Assembly (NCBI RefSeq): GCF_000590475.1
Contig: NZ_CP007441.1
Span: 2,982,660 to 3,046,659 of the forward strand
From: Stutzerimonas stutzeri
GTDB taxonomy: Bacteria > Pseudomonadota > Gammaproteobacteria > Pseudomonadales > Pseudomonadaceae
Reading direction: 5' to 3'
DNA length: 64,000 bases
This document shows positions 26,718-35,059 of this stretch, one piece after another (within the stretch, counting starts at the first letter, position 1; each line of letters begins with the position of its first letter). The position numbers and the translations under genes were made by a program. A model generated the notes under the pieces. The model ran no database searches. It worked only from the letters and a program-made list of their open reading frames with translations, and was not told the origin of the DNA.

Positions 26718-28022
26718 TTAGGCTTTGACAATAGTCTCAGCCGGCTCTAGATAGCGCCCACGCGAATCCACAATAAGCTGCGCATTTGCCTTCAGCATCT
26801 CGTAATCAACACTATCGTGGTCCGTCGCGATAAGGACTGCATCGAAGCTGGCAATGGATTCTGCCCTCAGTTCAACGCTGCTCAGGTCGAACTGATGTTC
26901 ACGCATCTTCGGAAATACCGGCACATGGGAGTCGCTGTACTGGACATCCGCACCCAGATCGCGGAGGCGCTCCATGATGAATACGGAGGGAGATTCACGC
27001 ATGTCATCAACGTTCTTCTTGTAGGCGATACCAAGCACAAGGATCCGGCTGCCGTTAACCGATTTCTTGCGCTGGTTGAGCGCTGCGGCCAGCTTGCTGA
27101 CCACGTAATCTGGCATGGCGGAGTTGACTTCACCGGCAAGTTCGATAAAGCGCGTATGCAGACCGTACTCACGTGCCTTCCAGGTCAAGTAGAAGGGATC
27201 GATCGGAATACAATGACCTCCGAGACCCGGGCCCGGGTAGTACGGAACGAAGCCGAAGGGCTTGGTAGCAGCTGCACGGATAACTTCGTGAATGTCGATG
27301 CCCATCTTGTCGGCAACGATCTTCATTTCATTGACCAAGCCGATATTCACCGCGCGGTGGATATTTTCCAGTAACTTGGTCATTTCAGCGGCGCGAGTGC
27401 TGGAGACTGGAACGACGCGGTCGATGACTTGGCCGTAGAGCGCTATTCCGATTTCTTGGCAGGCCGGCGTATGACCACCGCATACCTTTGGAATAGTACG
27501 AGTGGTGAAGTTCGGGTTGCCCGGATCTTCACGCTCAGGTGAATAAACAAGGAATACGTCCTCCCCCACCTTGAAGCCACGAGACTCGATGCGGGGGAGC
27601 AGTTCTTCGTCAGTGGTTCCAGGGTAAGTTGTACTTTCCAGAGACATGACCTGGCCTGGACGCAGGTAAGGCACCAGCGAATCCGTCGTATCGAGAACGA
27701 AGCTGAGGTCAGGCTCGCGGTATTTGTTCAGCGGAGTAGGTACGCAAAGAATAAGCGCGTCGACATCACTTGCCCGAGTGAAGTCAGTTGTTGCTTCGAA
27801 ACCTCTATCCACTGCGGCACTGATTGCCGAAGCCGGAATGTGTTCGATGTAGCTTTTTCCCTGCGCGATGTGGTCAATCTTTGACTGATCAATATCGAAT
27901 CCGACGACTTTGTAACCCACCTCGGCGTAGCGCAGAACCAGGGGCAGACCGACGTATCCGAGACCAACAATACCGATGACGGCATCTTTGTTGTTTAGCT
28001 TATCCAGAAGCTGTTGCTTCAT
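26718..28022 (-). CDS. wbpA: UDP-N-acetyl-D-glucosamine 6-dehydrogenase (WbpA)
   Basis: A 434-residue UDP-sugar dehydrogenase very close to P. aeruginosa WbpA. It oxidises C6 of UDP-GlcNAc (UDP-GlcNAcA product) with two NAD+. Motifs in order: IGIVGLGYVGLPLVLRYAE (NAD site), ILCVPTPLNKYREPDLS, SLESTTYPGTTDEELLP, SPEREDPGNPNF, the catalytic cysteine loop GPGLGGHCIPIDPFYL, and a C-terminal domain with GIAYKKNVDDMRESPS. AGGAG sits six bases before the ATG at 28022. Its neighbour wecC encodes the parallel UDP-ManNAc dehydrogenase. A decayed copy of this gene lies 3 kb downstream at 23335-23597. A C4-epimer substrate (UDP-GalNAc, as for WbpO/TviB) is less likely given the close resemblance to WbpA. 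Confidence 0.93.
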   Translation of the reverse strand: MKQQLLDKLNNKDAVIGIVGLGYVGLPLVLRYAEVGYKVVGFDIDQSKIDHIAQGKSYIEHIPASAISAAVDRGFEATTDFTRASDVDALILCVPTPLNKYREPDLSFVLDTTDSLVPYLRPGQVMSLESTTYPGTTDEELLPRIESRGFKVGEDVFLVYSPEREDPGNPNFTTRTIPKVCGGHTPACQEIGIALYGQVIDRVVPVSSTRAAEMTKLLENIHRAVNIGLVNEMKIVADKMGIDIHEVIRAAATKPFGFVPYYPGPGLGGHCIPIDPFYLTWKAREYGLHTRFIELAGEVNSAMPDYVVSKLAAALNQRKKSVNGSRILVLGIAYKKNVDDMRESPSVFIMERLRDLGADVQYSDSHVPVFPKMREHQFDLSSVELRAESIASFDAVLIATDHDSVDYEMLKANAQLIVDSRGRYLEPAETIVKA

Positions 28023-28065
28023 TTTTTACTCCTAGTGAGTGTGCCCGCGCAAATGCGAGGTAAGG

Positions 28066-29343
28066 TCAGGAAAATATGGCACAGCCAAAAAACCCGCGGG
28101 TATCCAGCAGACGCTGGTCCTGACGCAGTTGAAGAGTTTGGGCTGCAAAAACTTTATGGTCGACAAGCAAGACGAGTACGTCAGCCTCAAGCGCAACTGA
28201 CAGTTCTACGAGTGGAATATCAACGGCAAGCAGAGGAGCAGGGCTTGAAGCACTGTGGGGCTCAACAGCGACGACTTGGCCCGGATATAGGCGGCCCAGT
28301 TCCAGCGTGATGGCCAACGCCGGGCTTTCACGAAGGTCATCTATGTTCGCCTTGAATGCCAGTCCCAGGCAGGCGATGCGGACGGAGCTGCGTTTTTTTC
28401 CTGTGCAGGCTGTCAGATCGTCGATGAGACTTCTTACCTTGGCGAGCACCCAGGCGGGCTTATGATCATTTACCTCTCGCGCCGTTCGGATCAGGCGTGA
28501 CTGCTCCGGCGCCTGGCTGACGATGAACCACGGATCGACGGCGATACAGTGCCCACCAACTCCTGGCCCAGGTTGCAATATATCCACGCGAGGATGCCGG
28601 TTTGCTAGTCGGATCAGCTCCCAAACGTCCACGTCCAGCCTGTCGCAGATCATGGACAGTTCATTAGCAAACGCAATGTTCACGTCCCGAAAGCTGTTCT
28701 CGGTCAGCTTGCACATTTCGGCTGTACGCGCATTTGTGACTACGCATTCACCCTCCACAAATATTTTGTAGAGACTGGCCGCGACTTCAGAGCAGCGCGA
28801 CGTCATCCCTCCAATCACTCTGTCATTGTGCACTAGCTCGCTCAGCACACGCCCGGGCAACACGCGCTCTGGACAATGAGCAATCCGGATATCCGAGGCT
28901 TCACCTACGCTTTGCGGAAAGGTCAGATCAGGACGAGCTTCAGCGAGCCACGCCGCCATCTGCTCGGTGGCGCCCACTGGAGAAGTGGACTCCAGCACCA
29001 CCAGATCCCCCCGCTTAAGTACTGGGGCGATCGCCTTGCTGGCCGATTCGATGTAGGACAGGTCGGGCTCGTGGTTGGTCTTAAACGGTGTCGGTACTGC
29101 GATTAGGAATGCATCCGCGGGTTCTGCCACCGACGTGGCGCGCAAATATCCTTCGTTAACAGCGGCGTGCACAAGCATGTCGAGGTCAGGCTCGACGATA
29201 TGCACTTCTCCTCGGTTTATCGTCTCAACAGCGTGGGTGTTGACGTCGATGCCAATCACCTTACGCTTGCGGGACGCGAATACAGCTGCCGTGGGCAGGC
29301 CGATATAGCCAAGCCCGACTACGGCAATGGTGCCAAAAGTCAT
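28066..29343 (-). CDS. wecC: UDP-N-acetyl-D-mannosamine dehydrogenase (WecC)
   Basis: A 425-residue UDP-sugar dehydrogenase of the WecC type, oxidising UDP-ManNAc to UDP-ManNAcA. It shows TIAVVGLGYIGLPTAAVFAS, LIAVPTPFKTNHEPDLSYIE, VLESTSPVGATEQMA, AHCPERVLPGRVLSELV (the WecC form of the SPER motif), the catalytic loop GPGVGGHCIAVDPWFIV, and CLGLAFKANIDDLRESPAL. It starts directly behind the stop of wecB, whose product supplies UDP-ManNAc, so the two act in sequence. The donor is the classic one for enterobacterial common antigen and for ManNAcA-containing O-antigens. No later-modifying enzymes (such as the WbpBED set for diacetamido uronic acids) are seen in the locus. Confidence 0.93.
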   Translation of the reverse strand: MTFGTIAVVGLGYIGLPTAAVFASRKRKVIGIDVNTHAVETINRGEVHIVEPDLDMLVHAAVNEGYLRATSVAEPADAFLIAVPTPFKTNHEPDLSYIESASKAIAPVLKRGDLVVLESTSPVGATEQMAAWLAEARPDLTFPQSVGEASDIRIAHCPERVLPGRVLSELVHNDRVIGGMTSRCSEVAASLYKIFVEGECVVTNARTAEMCKLTENSFRDVNIAFANELSMICDRLDVDVWELIRLANRHPRVDILQPGPGVGGHCIAVDPWFIVSQAPEQSRLIRTAREVNDHKPAWVLAKVRSLIDDLTACTGKKRSSVRIACLGLAFKANIDDLRESPALAITLELGRLYPGQVVAVEPHSASSPAPLLAVDIPLVELSVALEADVLVLLVDHKVFAAQTLQLRQDQRLLDTRGFFGCAIFS

Positions 29344-30477
29344 TTACTGTCTCTTAATCACGGAATTGAGTGTGTCGATGATCCGCAAGCACGCCTTGCC
29401 ATCCCCGTACGGGTTATGAGCGTAGGCCATGGACTGATATGTGCGCTCATCGGTGAGCAGGGTACGTAACCCGCCTGTGATCGCTGCTATATCCGTACCC
29501 ACAAGCTTTACGGTACCGGCTTCGACCGCTTCGGGTCGTTCAGTGGTGTCACGCATGACCAGAACAGGCTTGCCCAGCGAGGGGGCTTCTTCTTGTATGC
29601 CACCTGAATCGGTAAGAATCAGATAGGCGCGGTTCATCAGGTAGACGAAAGGCAGGTAGTCCAGCGGATCGATCAAATGGATATTGTCGACGCCTGCGAG
29701 TAGCCGATTGACCGGCTCTCTCACGTTCGGATTCAGGTGGACCGGGTAGACAATCTCGATATCCGGAAAATGCGTCGCCGTCTCGGCCAACGCTTGGCAG
29801 ATTCGCTCGAAGCCACCACCGAAGCTTTCGCGTCGGTGCCCGGTGACCAAAACCAATCGGCTGTCGGGGCGAATAAAGTCGAATTGCCGACCGAGGCTCT
29901 GCTGCAATAACACGTCCTTCTGCAGCTTCGTCACCACCTGCAACAGCGCATCGATGACGGTATTGCCTGTTACCTCGATGCCATTCGTGATGCCCTCGCG
30001 CAGCAGATTTTCGCGGGAGGTTTCGGTGGGTGCGAAATGCAGCGTGGCGAGCGCGCCTGTTAGCTTGCGGTTGCCCTCTTCCGGCCAGGGCGAATACATG
30101 TTGCCAGTTCGCAGCCCAGCCTCGACATGCGCAACAGGTATCTGGTGATAGTAAGCGGCAAGCGTGCTGGCAAAAGTCGTGGCGGTATCGCCATGGACCA
30201 GCACCACATCGGGCTTGAAGTCGGAAAAAACATGCTTCATGCCCTTAAGAATCGCGCTAGTGATATCCGACAGGTCCTGGCCGGGCTTCATGATGTTCAG
30301 ATCGAAATCTGGGATCAGATCGAACAGGTCGAGTACCTGATCAAGCATCTGCCTATGCTGCCCGGTAACACAGACCTTTGCGTCAAAACGCGGGTCGGCA
30401 TTCAGAGCGAGGGCCAACGGGGCCATTTTGATCGCTTCCGGCCGTGTCCCGAAGACGCAAAGGGTTTTGACTGTCAT
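29344..30477 (-). CDS. wecB: UDP-N-acetylglucosamine 2-epimerase (WecB, non-hydrolysing)
   Basis: A 377-residue non-hydrolysing UDP-GlcNAc 2-epimerase that supplies UDP-ManNAc. Family motifs are VFGTRPEAIKMAPLALAL at the N-terminus, VHGDTATTFASTLAAYY, HVEAGLRTGNMYSPWPEE with its conserved acidic residue, VTGHRRESFGGGF, and the C-terminal LTDSGGIQEEAPSLGKPVLV and RDTTERPEAVEAGT. It is the first nucleotide-sugar gene of the operon and directly abuts wecC. The metallo-beta-lactamase gene lies 36 bp upstream on the same strand, so the polysaccharide operon may be read from there or from ihfB. Confidence 0.95.
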   Translation of the reverse strand: MTVKTLCVFGTRPEAIKMAPLALALNADPRFDAKVCVTGQHRQMLDQVLDLFDLIPDFDLNIMKPGQDLSDITSAILKGMKHVFSDFKPDVVLVHGDTATTFASTLAAYYHQIPVAHVEAGLRTGNMYSPWPEEGNRKLTGALATLHFAPTETSRENLLREGITNGIEVTGNTVIDALLQVVTKLQKDVLLQQSLGRQFDFIRPDSRLVLVTGHRRESFGGGFERICQALAETATHFPDIEIVYPVHLNPNVREPVNRLLAGVDNIHLIDPLDYLPFVYLMNRAYLILTDSGGIQEEAPSLGKPVLVMRDTTERPEAVEAGTVKLVGTDIAAITGGLRTLLTDERTYQSMAYAHNPYGDGKACLRIIDTLNSVIKRQ

Positions 30478-30513
30478 ACCATATCCATAGTTTGAGCCGG
30501 AGCGAGGGCCTTA

Positions 30514-31986
30514 TTACGGGATTTCTAGGTGCAACGGTTGTTGCTTGCTCTGATAAATAGCGTCGAGCCTTGCGGCCAGTGCTTGTTTTGCTTTTTCTTC
30601 GCCGTGAACGATGCGTATGTGAGATGGCCTTCGGCGCATGCCGGTTACAAATGTCACCAACCCTTCCTGGTCGGCATGTGCGGAATAGCCGCCAATGCTC
30701 GAAATGCCAGCCCTTATGTCCAACCGCTCACCTTCGAGATCGATATAACCGCCTTGCGGGCCATAGGACTGAATGGCCCGACCAGGCGTTCCCGCCGCCT
30801 GGTAGCCTACGAACAGTACGTTGTGCCTCGAATCGCTCAACATAGCCTTCAGGTAGTTGACGATACGGCCACTTGAGCACATGCCATTGCCAGCAACTAC
30901 GATAGCCGGACGAGCGGTGCGTGCGAGGTGCTGGACCATGCGCAGGTGGTCACTGTGGCTATCTACCGTTATTAACTGTTCAAAGCCCAGTGGACGGCGG
31001 CCGGATTGTACACGCTTGAGGGCCTCCTGATTCCAGAAGGGCTGGAGTTCTCGATAGGCTGCAGTGAAGCGGCTGGCCAATGGCGAGTCGAGGATAATGG
31101 GGAGCTCCGGCCAATTGGTTTCTAATTCGGGCCGTGCAGTGCTTTCATCCTCCCGACTGAACCTTCCCCCCTTGCGAGCGGACTTGATTTTCGCGTTGTG
31201 GATGATCTCTTCGAGTTCGTATAGCAATTCCTGGGTGCGACCGATACTGAAAGCCGGGATGAGCACCGTGCCGCTGTCTTCAAGGGCTTGCTCGATGACA
31301 CTCTCGAGTCGCTGCCGCCGGGTGCGACGATTCTCGTGCTGACGATCACCGTAGGTGCTTTCGATAACCAGGATGTCTGCGCAATGAGGCGGTTTCGGAG
31401 CTGGCAGCAATGGCGCATGTGGCGCGCCTAGGTCACCAGAAAAGACGACGCGCTTTTTTACCCCTGTTTTGGGATAGGCCAGATCGAACTCAACATAGGC
31501 CGAGCCGAGAATGTGGCCCGCCCGCTGCAAGCGAATGCGACATACGAGGTCGTCTGAATCATGCAGCGTGAACCAGGCCTTGTATGGCAAAGCGATGATG
31601 CGCTGCTCGATCAGTTTTATATAGCGCTCAACCTGCTTCTGGTCACGGCTGACACCCAGCTTAAACGCATCTTCCAGCACAATTGGCAGCAACTTGGCTG
31701 AAGGTTCGCTACAGAGGATGGGGCCTTCGAAACCAGCGGCGAGGAGATAAGGGATACGACCGACGTGATCGATGTGAACGTGCGTTGCGATCAATGCACG
31801 CACGGAAGCCAGGGAAAACTCGATATTCAGACTGCCTTGCCCTGCCTGCCCCCCTTTGGAAGTATCGGCGCCTTGAAACAGGCCACAGTCAATCAGATAG
31901 CTGTTGGCGGCGTCAGCATGCAGTTCATGGCACGAGCCGGTCACACCGTTGACGGCTCCGTGATGAACGATATTCGGGAATAGCAT
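30514..31986 (-). CDS. Metallo-beta-lactamase/beta-CASP RNase-like protein
   Basis: A 490-residue protein with a metallo-beta-lactamase domain (THVHIDHVGRIPYLL carries the HxHxDH zinc motif; AGHILGSAYVEF and VVFSGDLGAP give the later ligands), a beta-CASP domain (ESTYGDRQHENR, LIPAFSIGRTQELLYEL), and a C-terminal RMMBL part (GGYSAHADQEGLV). This is the build of CPSF73/YSH1-like nucleases that process RNA. Related genes lie beside O-antigen loci in several pseudomonads, but I know of no shown role in polysaccharide synthesis. It stands between ihfB and wecB on the same strand. The C-terminal RIVHGEEKAKQALAARL matches the expected last motif. RNA target unknown. Confidence 0.88.
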   Translation of the reverse strand: MLFPNIVHHGAVNGVTGSCHELHADAANSYLIDCGLFQGADTSKGGQAGQGSLNIEFSLASVRALIATHVHIDHVGRIPYLLAAGFEGPILCSEPSAKLLPIVLEDAFKLGVSRDQKQVERYIKLIEQRIIALPYKAWFTLHDSDDLVCRIRLQRAGHILGSAYVEFDLAYPKTGVKKRVVFSGDLGAPHAPLLPAPKPPHCADILVIESTYGDRQHENRRTRRQRLESVIEQALEDSGTVLIPAFSIGRTQELLYELEEIIHNAKIKSARKGGRFSREDESTARPELETNWPELPIILDSPLASRFTAAYRELQPFWNQEALKRVQSGRRPLGFEQLITVDSHSDHLRMVQHLARTARPAIVVAGNGMCSSGRIVNYLKAMLSDSRHNVLFVGYQAAGTPGRAIQSYGPQGGYIDLEGERLDIRAGISSIGGYSAHADQEGLVTFVTGMRRRPSHIRIVHGEEKAKQALAARLDAIYQSKQQPLHLEIP

Positions 31987-32040
31987 CGGTTAGTCCTTTA
32001 ACCTGGAAATGTGATGCGGTCGCAAAAAGGCCGGCATTCT

Positions 32041-32057
32041 GCCACGCACTTACCGCC
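32041..32057 (-). promoter_or_regulatory. Weak ops-like element upstream of the polysaccharide genes
   Basis: The minus strand reads GGCGGTAAGTGCGTGGC between ihfB and the metallo-beta-lactamase gene. It shares GGCGGTA with the ops element used by RfaH-type antiterminators but departs from it afterwards. Position fits; sequence match is partial. Confidence 0.2.
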
Positions 32058-32168
32058 ACTCCAAGTAAGGGCCTAAAAATAAACAATCGTTGAAGGGCTT
32101 TTTAAACGAAGTGTTTGGGCCGGCGCAGGCGGGGGCTTACTTATTCAGCAAAAAGAACGAGCGACGCC

Positions 32169-32453
32169 TCAATCGTCTTCATTCACTCGATCCCGCAACT
32201 CCTTCCCCGGTTTGAAATGCGGGACGAACTTGCCGTCGAGAGGGACGGATTGGCCGGTCTTGGGATTTCGGCCGACGCGTGGGGCGCGGTAATGGAGGGA
32301 AAAACTACCGAACCCACGAATTTCGATGCGATCCCCGGTTGCCAGAGCCTGGGCCATTTGCTCAAGCATGGTTTTGATTGCCAGCTCCACATCCTTGGAC
32401 GAAAGCAGCCCTTGTTGGGTAACGATACGCTCGATCAACTCCGACTTGGTCAT
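32169..32453 (-). CDS. ihfB: Integration host factor beta subunit
   Basis: A 94-residue HU/IHF-family DNA-bending protein nearly identical to Pseudomonas IhfB (HimD): MTKSELIERIVTQQGLLSSK, GDRIEIRGFGSFSLHYRAPR, VGRNPKTGQSVPL with the DNA-intercalating proline arm, and FKPGKELRDRVN. It pairs with IhfA to bend DNA at many promoters, including sigma-54 promoters. In P. aeruginosa ihfB follows rpsA and marks one edge of the O-antigen locus; here the upstream neighbour is deaD instead, with 435 bp between. The polysaccharide genes follow on the same strand. Confidence 0.97.
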   Translation of the reverse strand: MTKSELIERIVTQQGLLSSKDVELAIKTMLEQMAQALATGDRIEIRGFGSFSLHYRAPRVGRNPKTGQSVPLDGKFVPHFKPGKELRDRVNEDD

Positions 32454-32704
32454 GGTTTTCCCTTCGTTTTCAAGCGGCTAGATCATTTGGGTTGCGGTCG
32501 TTTGTAGCATGTTGTTCAGAGTTTGAACAGCCTGAACGTTTGGGTCAGGTTTTTGGATTTGGTGCAGGCTCTGGACGTTTAGCTGTGTGCTGGTGAATCG
32601 TTGAAACGCGATCCACCCCTACCGTTCCGTCATCGGCGCGTACGGCTACGAGGACGATGGGTTTCATTTGCGTGGCCCAACCAACCGCATAAGCAGGCAA
32701 CTAC
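32454..32704. other. ihfB upstream region
   Basis: First part of the 435-bp gap between ihfB and deaD. It must contain the ihfB promoter, since rpsA is absent upstream and deaD ends in a strong terminator. I see no convincing -35/-10 pair and no reading frame with coding character. Confidence 0.4.
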
Positions 32705-32790
32705 CGTAGGGTGGATGACGCTTTTTTCATCCACCATAAGCCGCAGCGGCGGGACCGACGTGCTTGGTGGAAGCGTGATCCACCCTACCG
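32705..32790. repeat. GTAGGGTGGAT palindromic intergenic repeat
   Basis: Starts CGTAGGGTGGATGACGCTTT and ends with GATCCACCCTACCG, with an inner CATCCACC. The two ends are complementary. Same family as 5712-5786 and 37419-37500. Confidence 0.75.
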
Positions 32791-32810
32791 TTCTGGCAGA
32801 TAGCAGATAC

Positions 32811-32842
32811 AAAAAAGGGTGGACCGAAGTCCACCCTTTTTA
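32811..32842 (-). terminator. Intrinsic terminator of deaD
   Basis: On the minus strand, AAAAAGGGTGGAC, a TTCG tetraloop, and GTCCACCCTTTTTT form a 13-bp hairpin ending in a T-run. It lies 47 bp past the deaD stop. The A/T symmetry means it can also stop transcription from the other side. Confidence 0.9.
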
Positions 32843-32888
32843 TAACTGACGAGGCTTTGCCTCATCGCGTACCGCTGCGGTTAAAGCA

Positions 32889-34550
32889 TCAATCCTCGCG
32901 ATAGCGGCGCAGCTTGAGCTGCTTGCCGCCGACGCGGGTGTCCTTGAGCTTGCCCAGCAGGCGTTCCAGCCCTTCTTCCGGCAGCTCGACCAGGCTGAAG
33001 CTGTCACGCACCTGAATGCGACCGATGTCTTCACGAGCCAGGCCGCCTTCGTTGAGGATGGCGCCGAGCAGGTTGCGCGCAGCGATGCCGTCACGGGCAC
33101 CCAGCGCGGTACGGCAACGGGCGCGGCCTTCAGCCAACGGGATCGGGGCACGACGCTCACGATCGCCGCTGCGCTCGGGACGATCGGAGCGCTCACGCGG
33201 ACTGCTGGTCGGGACCAGCGGTTGCTCTTTTTCGACTTCCGCCAGGGTCAACGCCTGACCGTTGGTGGCTTTACGCAGCAGTGCGGCAGCCAGGGCGCGG
33301 GGGGAGCAACCAATGTCAGCTACCAGCTTGTCGAGCAGTTCGCCATGGCTGGCTTCTGCATCAGCTACCAACGGCGCGAGGCTGTTGGTGAGCTTCTTGA
33401 TGCGCGCATCCAGCACTTGCTGAGCATTCGGCAGGCGAGCTTCGGCAACCTTCTGGTTGGTAACGCGTTCGATGACCTGCAGCATACGGCGCTCACGCGG
33501 CGTAACCAGTAGCAACGCACGGCCTTCACGACCGGCACGACCGGTACGGCCGATACGGTGCACGTAGGACTCCGGATCGTATGGCATGTCTACGTTGAAT
33601 ACGTGGGTGATACGCGAAACGTCGAGGCCGCGGGCAGCGACGTCAGTAGCGACGACGATGTCCAGACGACCATCCTTGAGCGACTCGATGACGCGCTCGC
33701 GCTGGTTCTGGGCGATGTCACCGTTCAGTGCAGCGGCTTTGTAGCCCTTGGCTTCCAATGCGGCGGCCAGATCCAGCGTCGCCTGCTTGGTACGCACGAA
33801 AGCGATCAGCGCGTCGAAGTCTTCGACTTCCAGCAGGCGCAGCACAGCTGCAATCTTCTGGTCGGCATGGACCATCAGGTGTGCCTGCTCGATACGGGCG
33901 ACGGTCTGGGTCTTGGTGGCGACTTTGATATGCTGCGGCTCGCGCAGGTGCTTTTCGGCGATTGCGCGAATCGAATGCGGCAGGGTCGCGGAGAACAGTA
34001 CGCTCTGACGGCTTTCCGGCATGGCCTCGAAGATGACTTCGAGGTCATCCATGAAGCCCAACTTGAGCATTTCGTCAGCTTCGTCGAGAACCAGATACTG
34101 AATGGTCGACAGCAGCGCGCTGTTGCGGCTCAGGTGGTCAACCAGACGACCCGGAGTGGCGACGATGATTTGCGCGCCCTGACGGATGGCCTTGAGCTGC
34201 GGGCCCATCGGCGCGCCACCGTAAACGGCGACAACGCCAACGCCTGGCATCTGCTTGGAGTAGGTTTCGAACGCGGTGGCGACCTGCAGCGCCAGTTCGC
34301 GAGTCGGCGCGAGGATCAGCGCCTGTGGCTCACGCTTGGCCGGGTCGATCTTGGACAGAATGGGCAGCGCGAATGCTGCGGTCTTACCGGTGCCGGTCTG
34401 GGCCTGGCCGATCATGTCGTGGCCGCCGAGGATTACCGGGATAGCCTGGCTCTGGATCGCCGAAGGCTCTTCGTAGCCCACTGCGATGACTGCAGCGAGG
34501 ACGGATGGATGAATACCGAGTGCGGCAAAGCCGCCGATTTCCTGGGTCAT
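32889..34550 (-). CDS. deaD: DEAD-box RNA helicase DeaD/CsdA
   Basis: A 553-residue DEAD-box helicase acting in ribosome assembly and mRNA turnover, especially in the cold. Motifs in order: Q-motif near AIQSQAIPVI, Walker A AQTGTGKT, PTRELA, VATPGRLVDHL, DEAD in VLDEADEMLK, SAT in LFSATLP, VATDVAARGLD and HRIGRTGRAGREG. The C-terminus (about residues 475-553) has the DbpA/CsdA RNA-binding fold with GAILNEGGLAREDIGRIQV. The ATG at 34550 has AGGA upstream; the open frame extends further without a site. It is single-gene, with a long leader upstream and an intrinsic terminator downstream. Confidence 0.93.
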   Translation of the reverse strand: MTQEIGGFAALGIHPSVLAAVIAVGYEEPSAIQSQAIPVILGGHDMIGQAQTGTGKTAAFALPILSKIDPAKREPQALILAPTRELALQVATAFETYSKQMPGVGVVAVYGGAPMGPQLKAIRQGAQIIVATPGRLVDHLSRNSALLSTIQYLVLDEADEMLKLGFMDDLEVIFEAMPESRQSVLFSATLPHSIRAIAEKHLREPQHIKVATKTQTVARIEQAHLMVHADQKIAAVLRLLEVEDFDALIAFVRTKQATLDLAAALEAKGYKAAALNGDIAQNQRERVIESLKDGRLDIVVATDVAARGLDVSRITHVFNVDMPYDPESYVHRIGRTGRAGREGRALLLVTPRERRMLQVIERVTNQKVAEARLPNAQQVLDARIKKLTNSLAPLVADAEASHGELLDKLVADIGCSPRALAAALLRKATNGQALTLAEVEKEQPLVPTSSPRERSDRPERSGDRERRAPIPLAEGRARCRTALGARDGIAARNLLGAILNEGGLAREDIGRIQVRDSFSLVELPEEGLERLLGKLKDTRVGGKQLKLRRYRED

Positions 34551-34768
34551 GGGTCTTTTCCTGATGCTCCGCAAAGACCCATGTTCCGAGGCTGCGCATG
34601 CCATGTAAAACCCGAAGGTCACCCTGGCAGCCTGGTCGGCGGGGTTTGCGAAAACGTAATGAATGATGAATCGTCAAGGACAGCCGCGAGAAGCGGACAG
34701 CAGCCGAAGCAGCGCTTCGTGTGTTGCAGTACCTAACGCAGGCTGAGTTTCAGCCGGCGCGTACTATA
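34551..34768 (-). promoter_or_regulatory. Possible deaD promoter and long 5' leader
   Basis: A TATAGT hexamer at 34763-34768 (minus strand) would give a leader of roughly 200 nt before deaD. Long structured leaders are known for csdA-type cold-responsive genes. No good -35 is visible, so this rests on the -10 alone. Confidence 0.3.
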
Positions 34769-34890
34769 CCGGAATTCTGTGAAGCTGTGCGTGTAATTTG
34801 TCTTGCGGGTTAAGTTCGGAGACCGGCGGAGAGCTGTTTTGTGAGGACCCGCTCGTCTGCTTGGCTGGGGGCTGTTCTGGCCCGGTCTAG

Positions 34891-35038
34891 GGCGATGCTT
34901 CTGGCTGCTGGGCTGCCAGGCAGGCACCGTTCGCAGCGGGGCGCACCTCCCCGGGTTTCAGGGTGCATCGCTGTTTCGGGGATGCACCGCTGCCTTTCGT
35001 GGGAGTCCCGACCCGTGGCGATGCTTTTGGCTGCTGGG
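34891..35038. repeat. Cluster of direct and inverted repeats
   Basis: GGCGATGCTTCTGGCTGCTG at 34891 recurs at 35017 with one change. Between them lie a REP-like unit on each strand (near 34930-34952 and 34999-35020) and a perfect inverted repeat GGTGCATC (34962-34969) / GATGCACC (34981-34988). The gap has no coding signal. Confidence 0.7.
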
Positions 35039-35059
35039 ATGCAGAAGATGGTCTGGCAC

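Noticed and set aside
30514..31986. Metallo-beta-lactamase-fold gene as an antibiotic resistance determinant
   Set aside because: The beta-CASP and RMMBL domains identify an RNA-processing-type nuclease, not a lactamase.
33558..34736. 392-codon plus-strand open frame opposite deaD
   Set aside because: Antisense to clear helicase motifs, low-complexity Gly/Asp/Arg composition, no recognisable domain.
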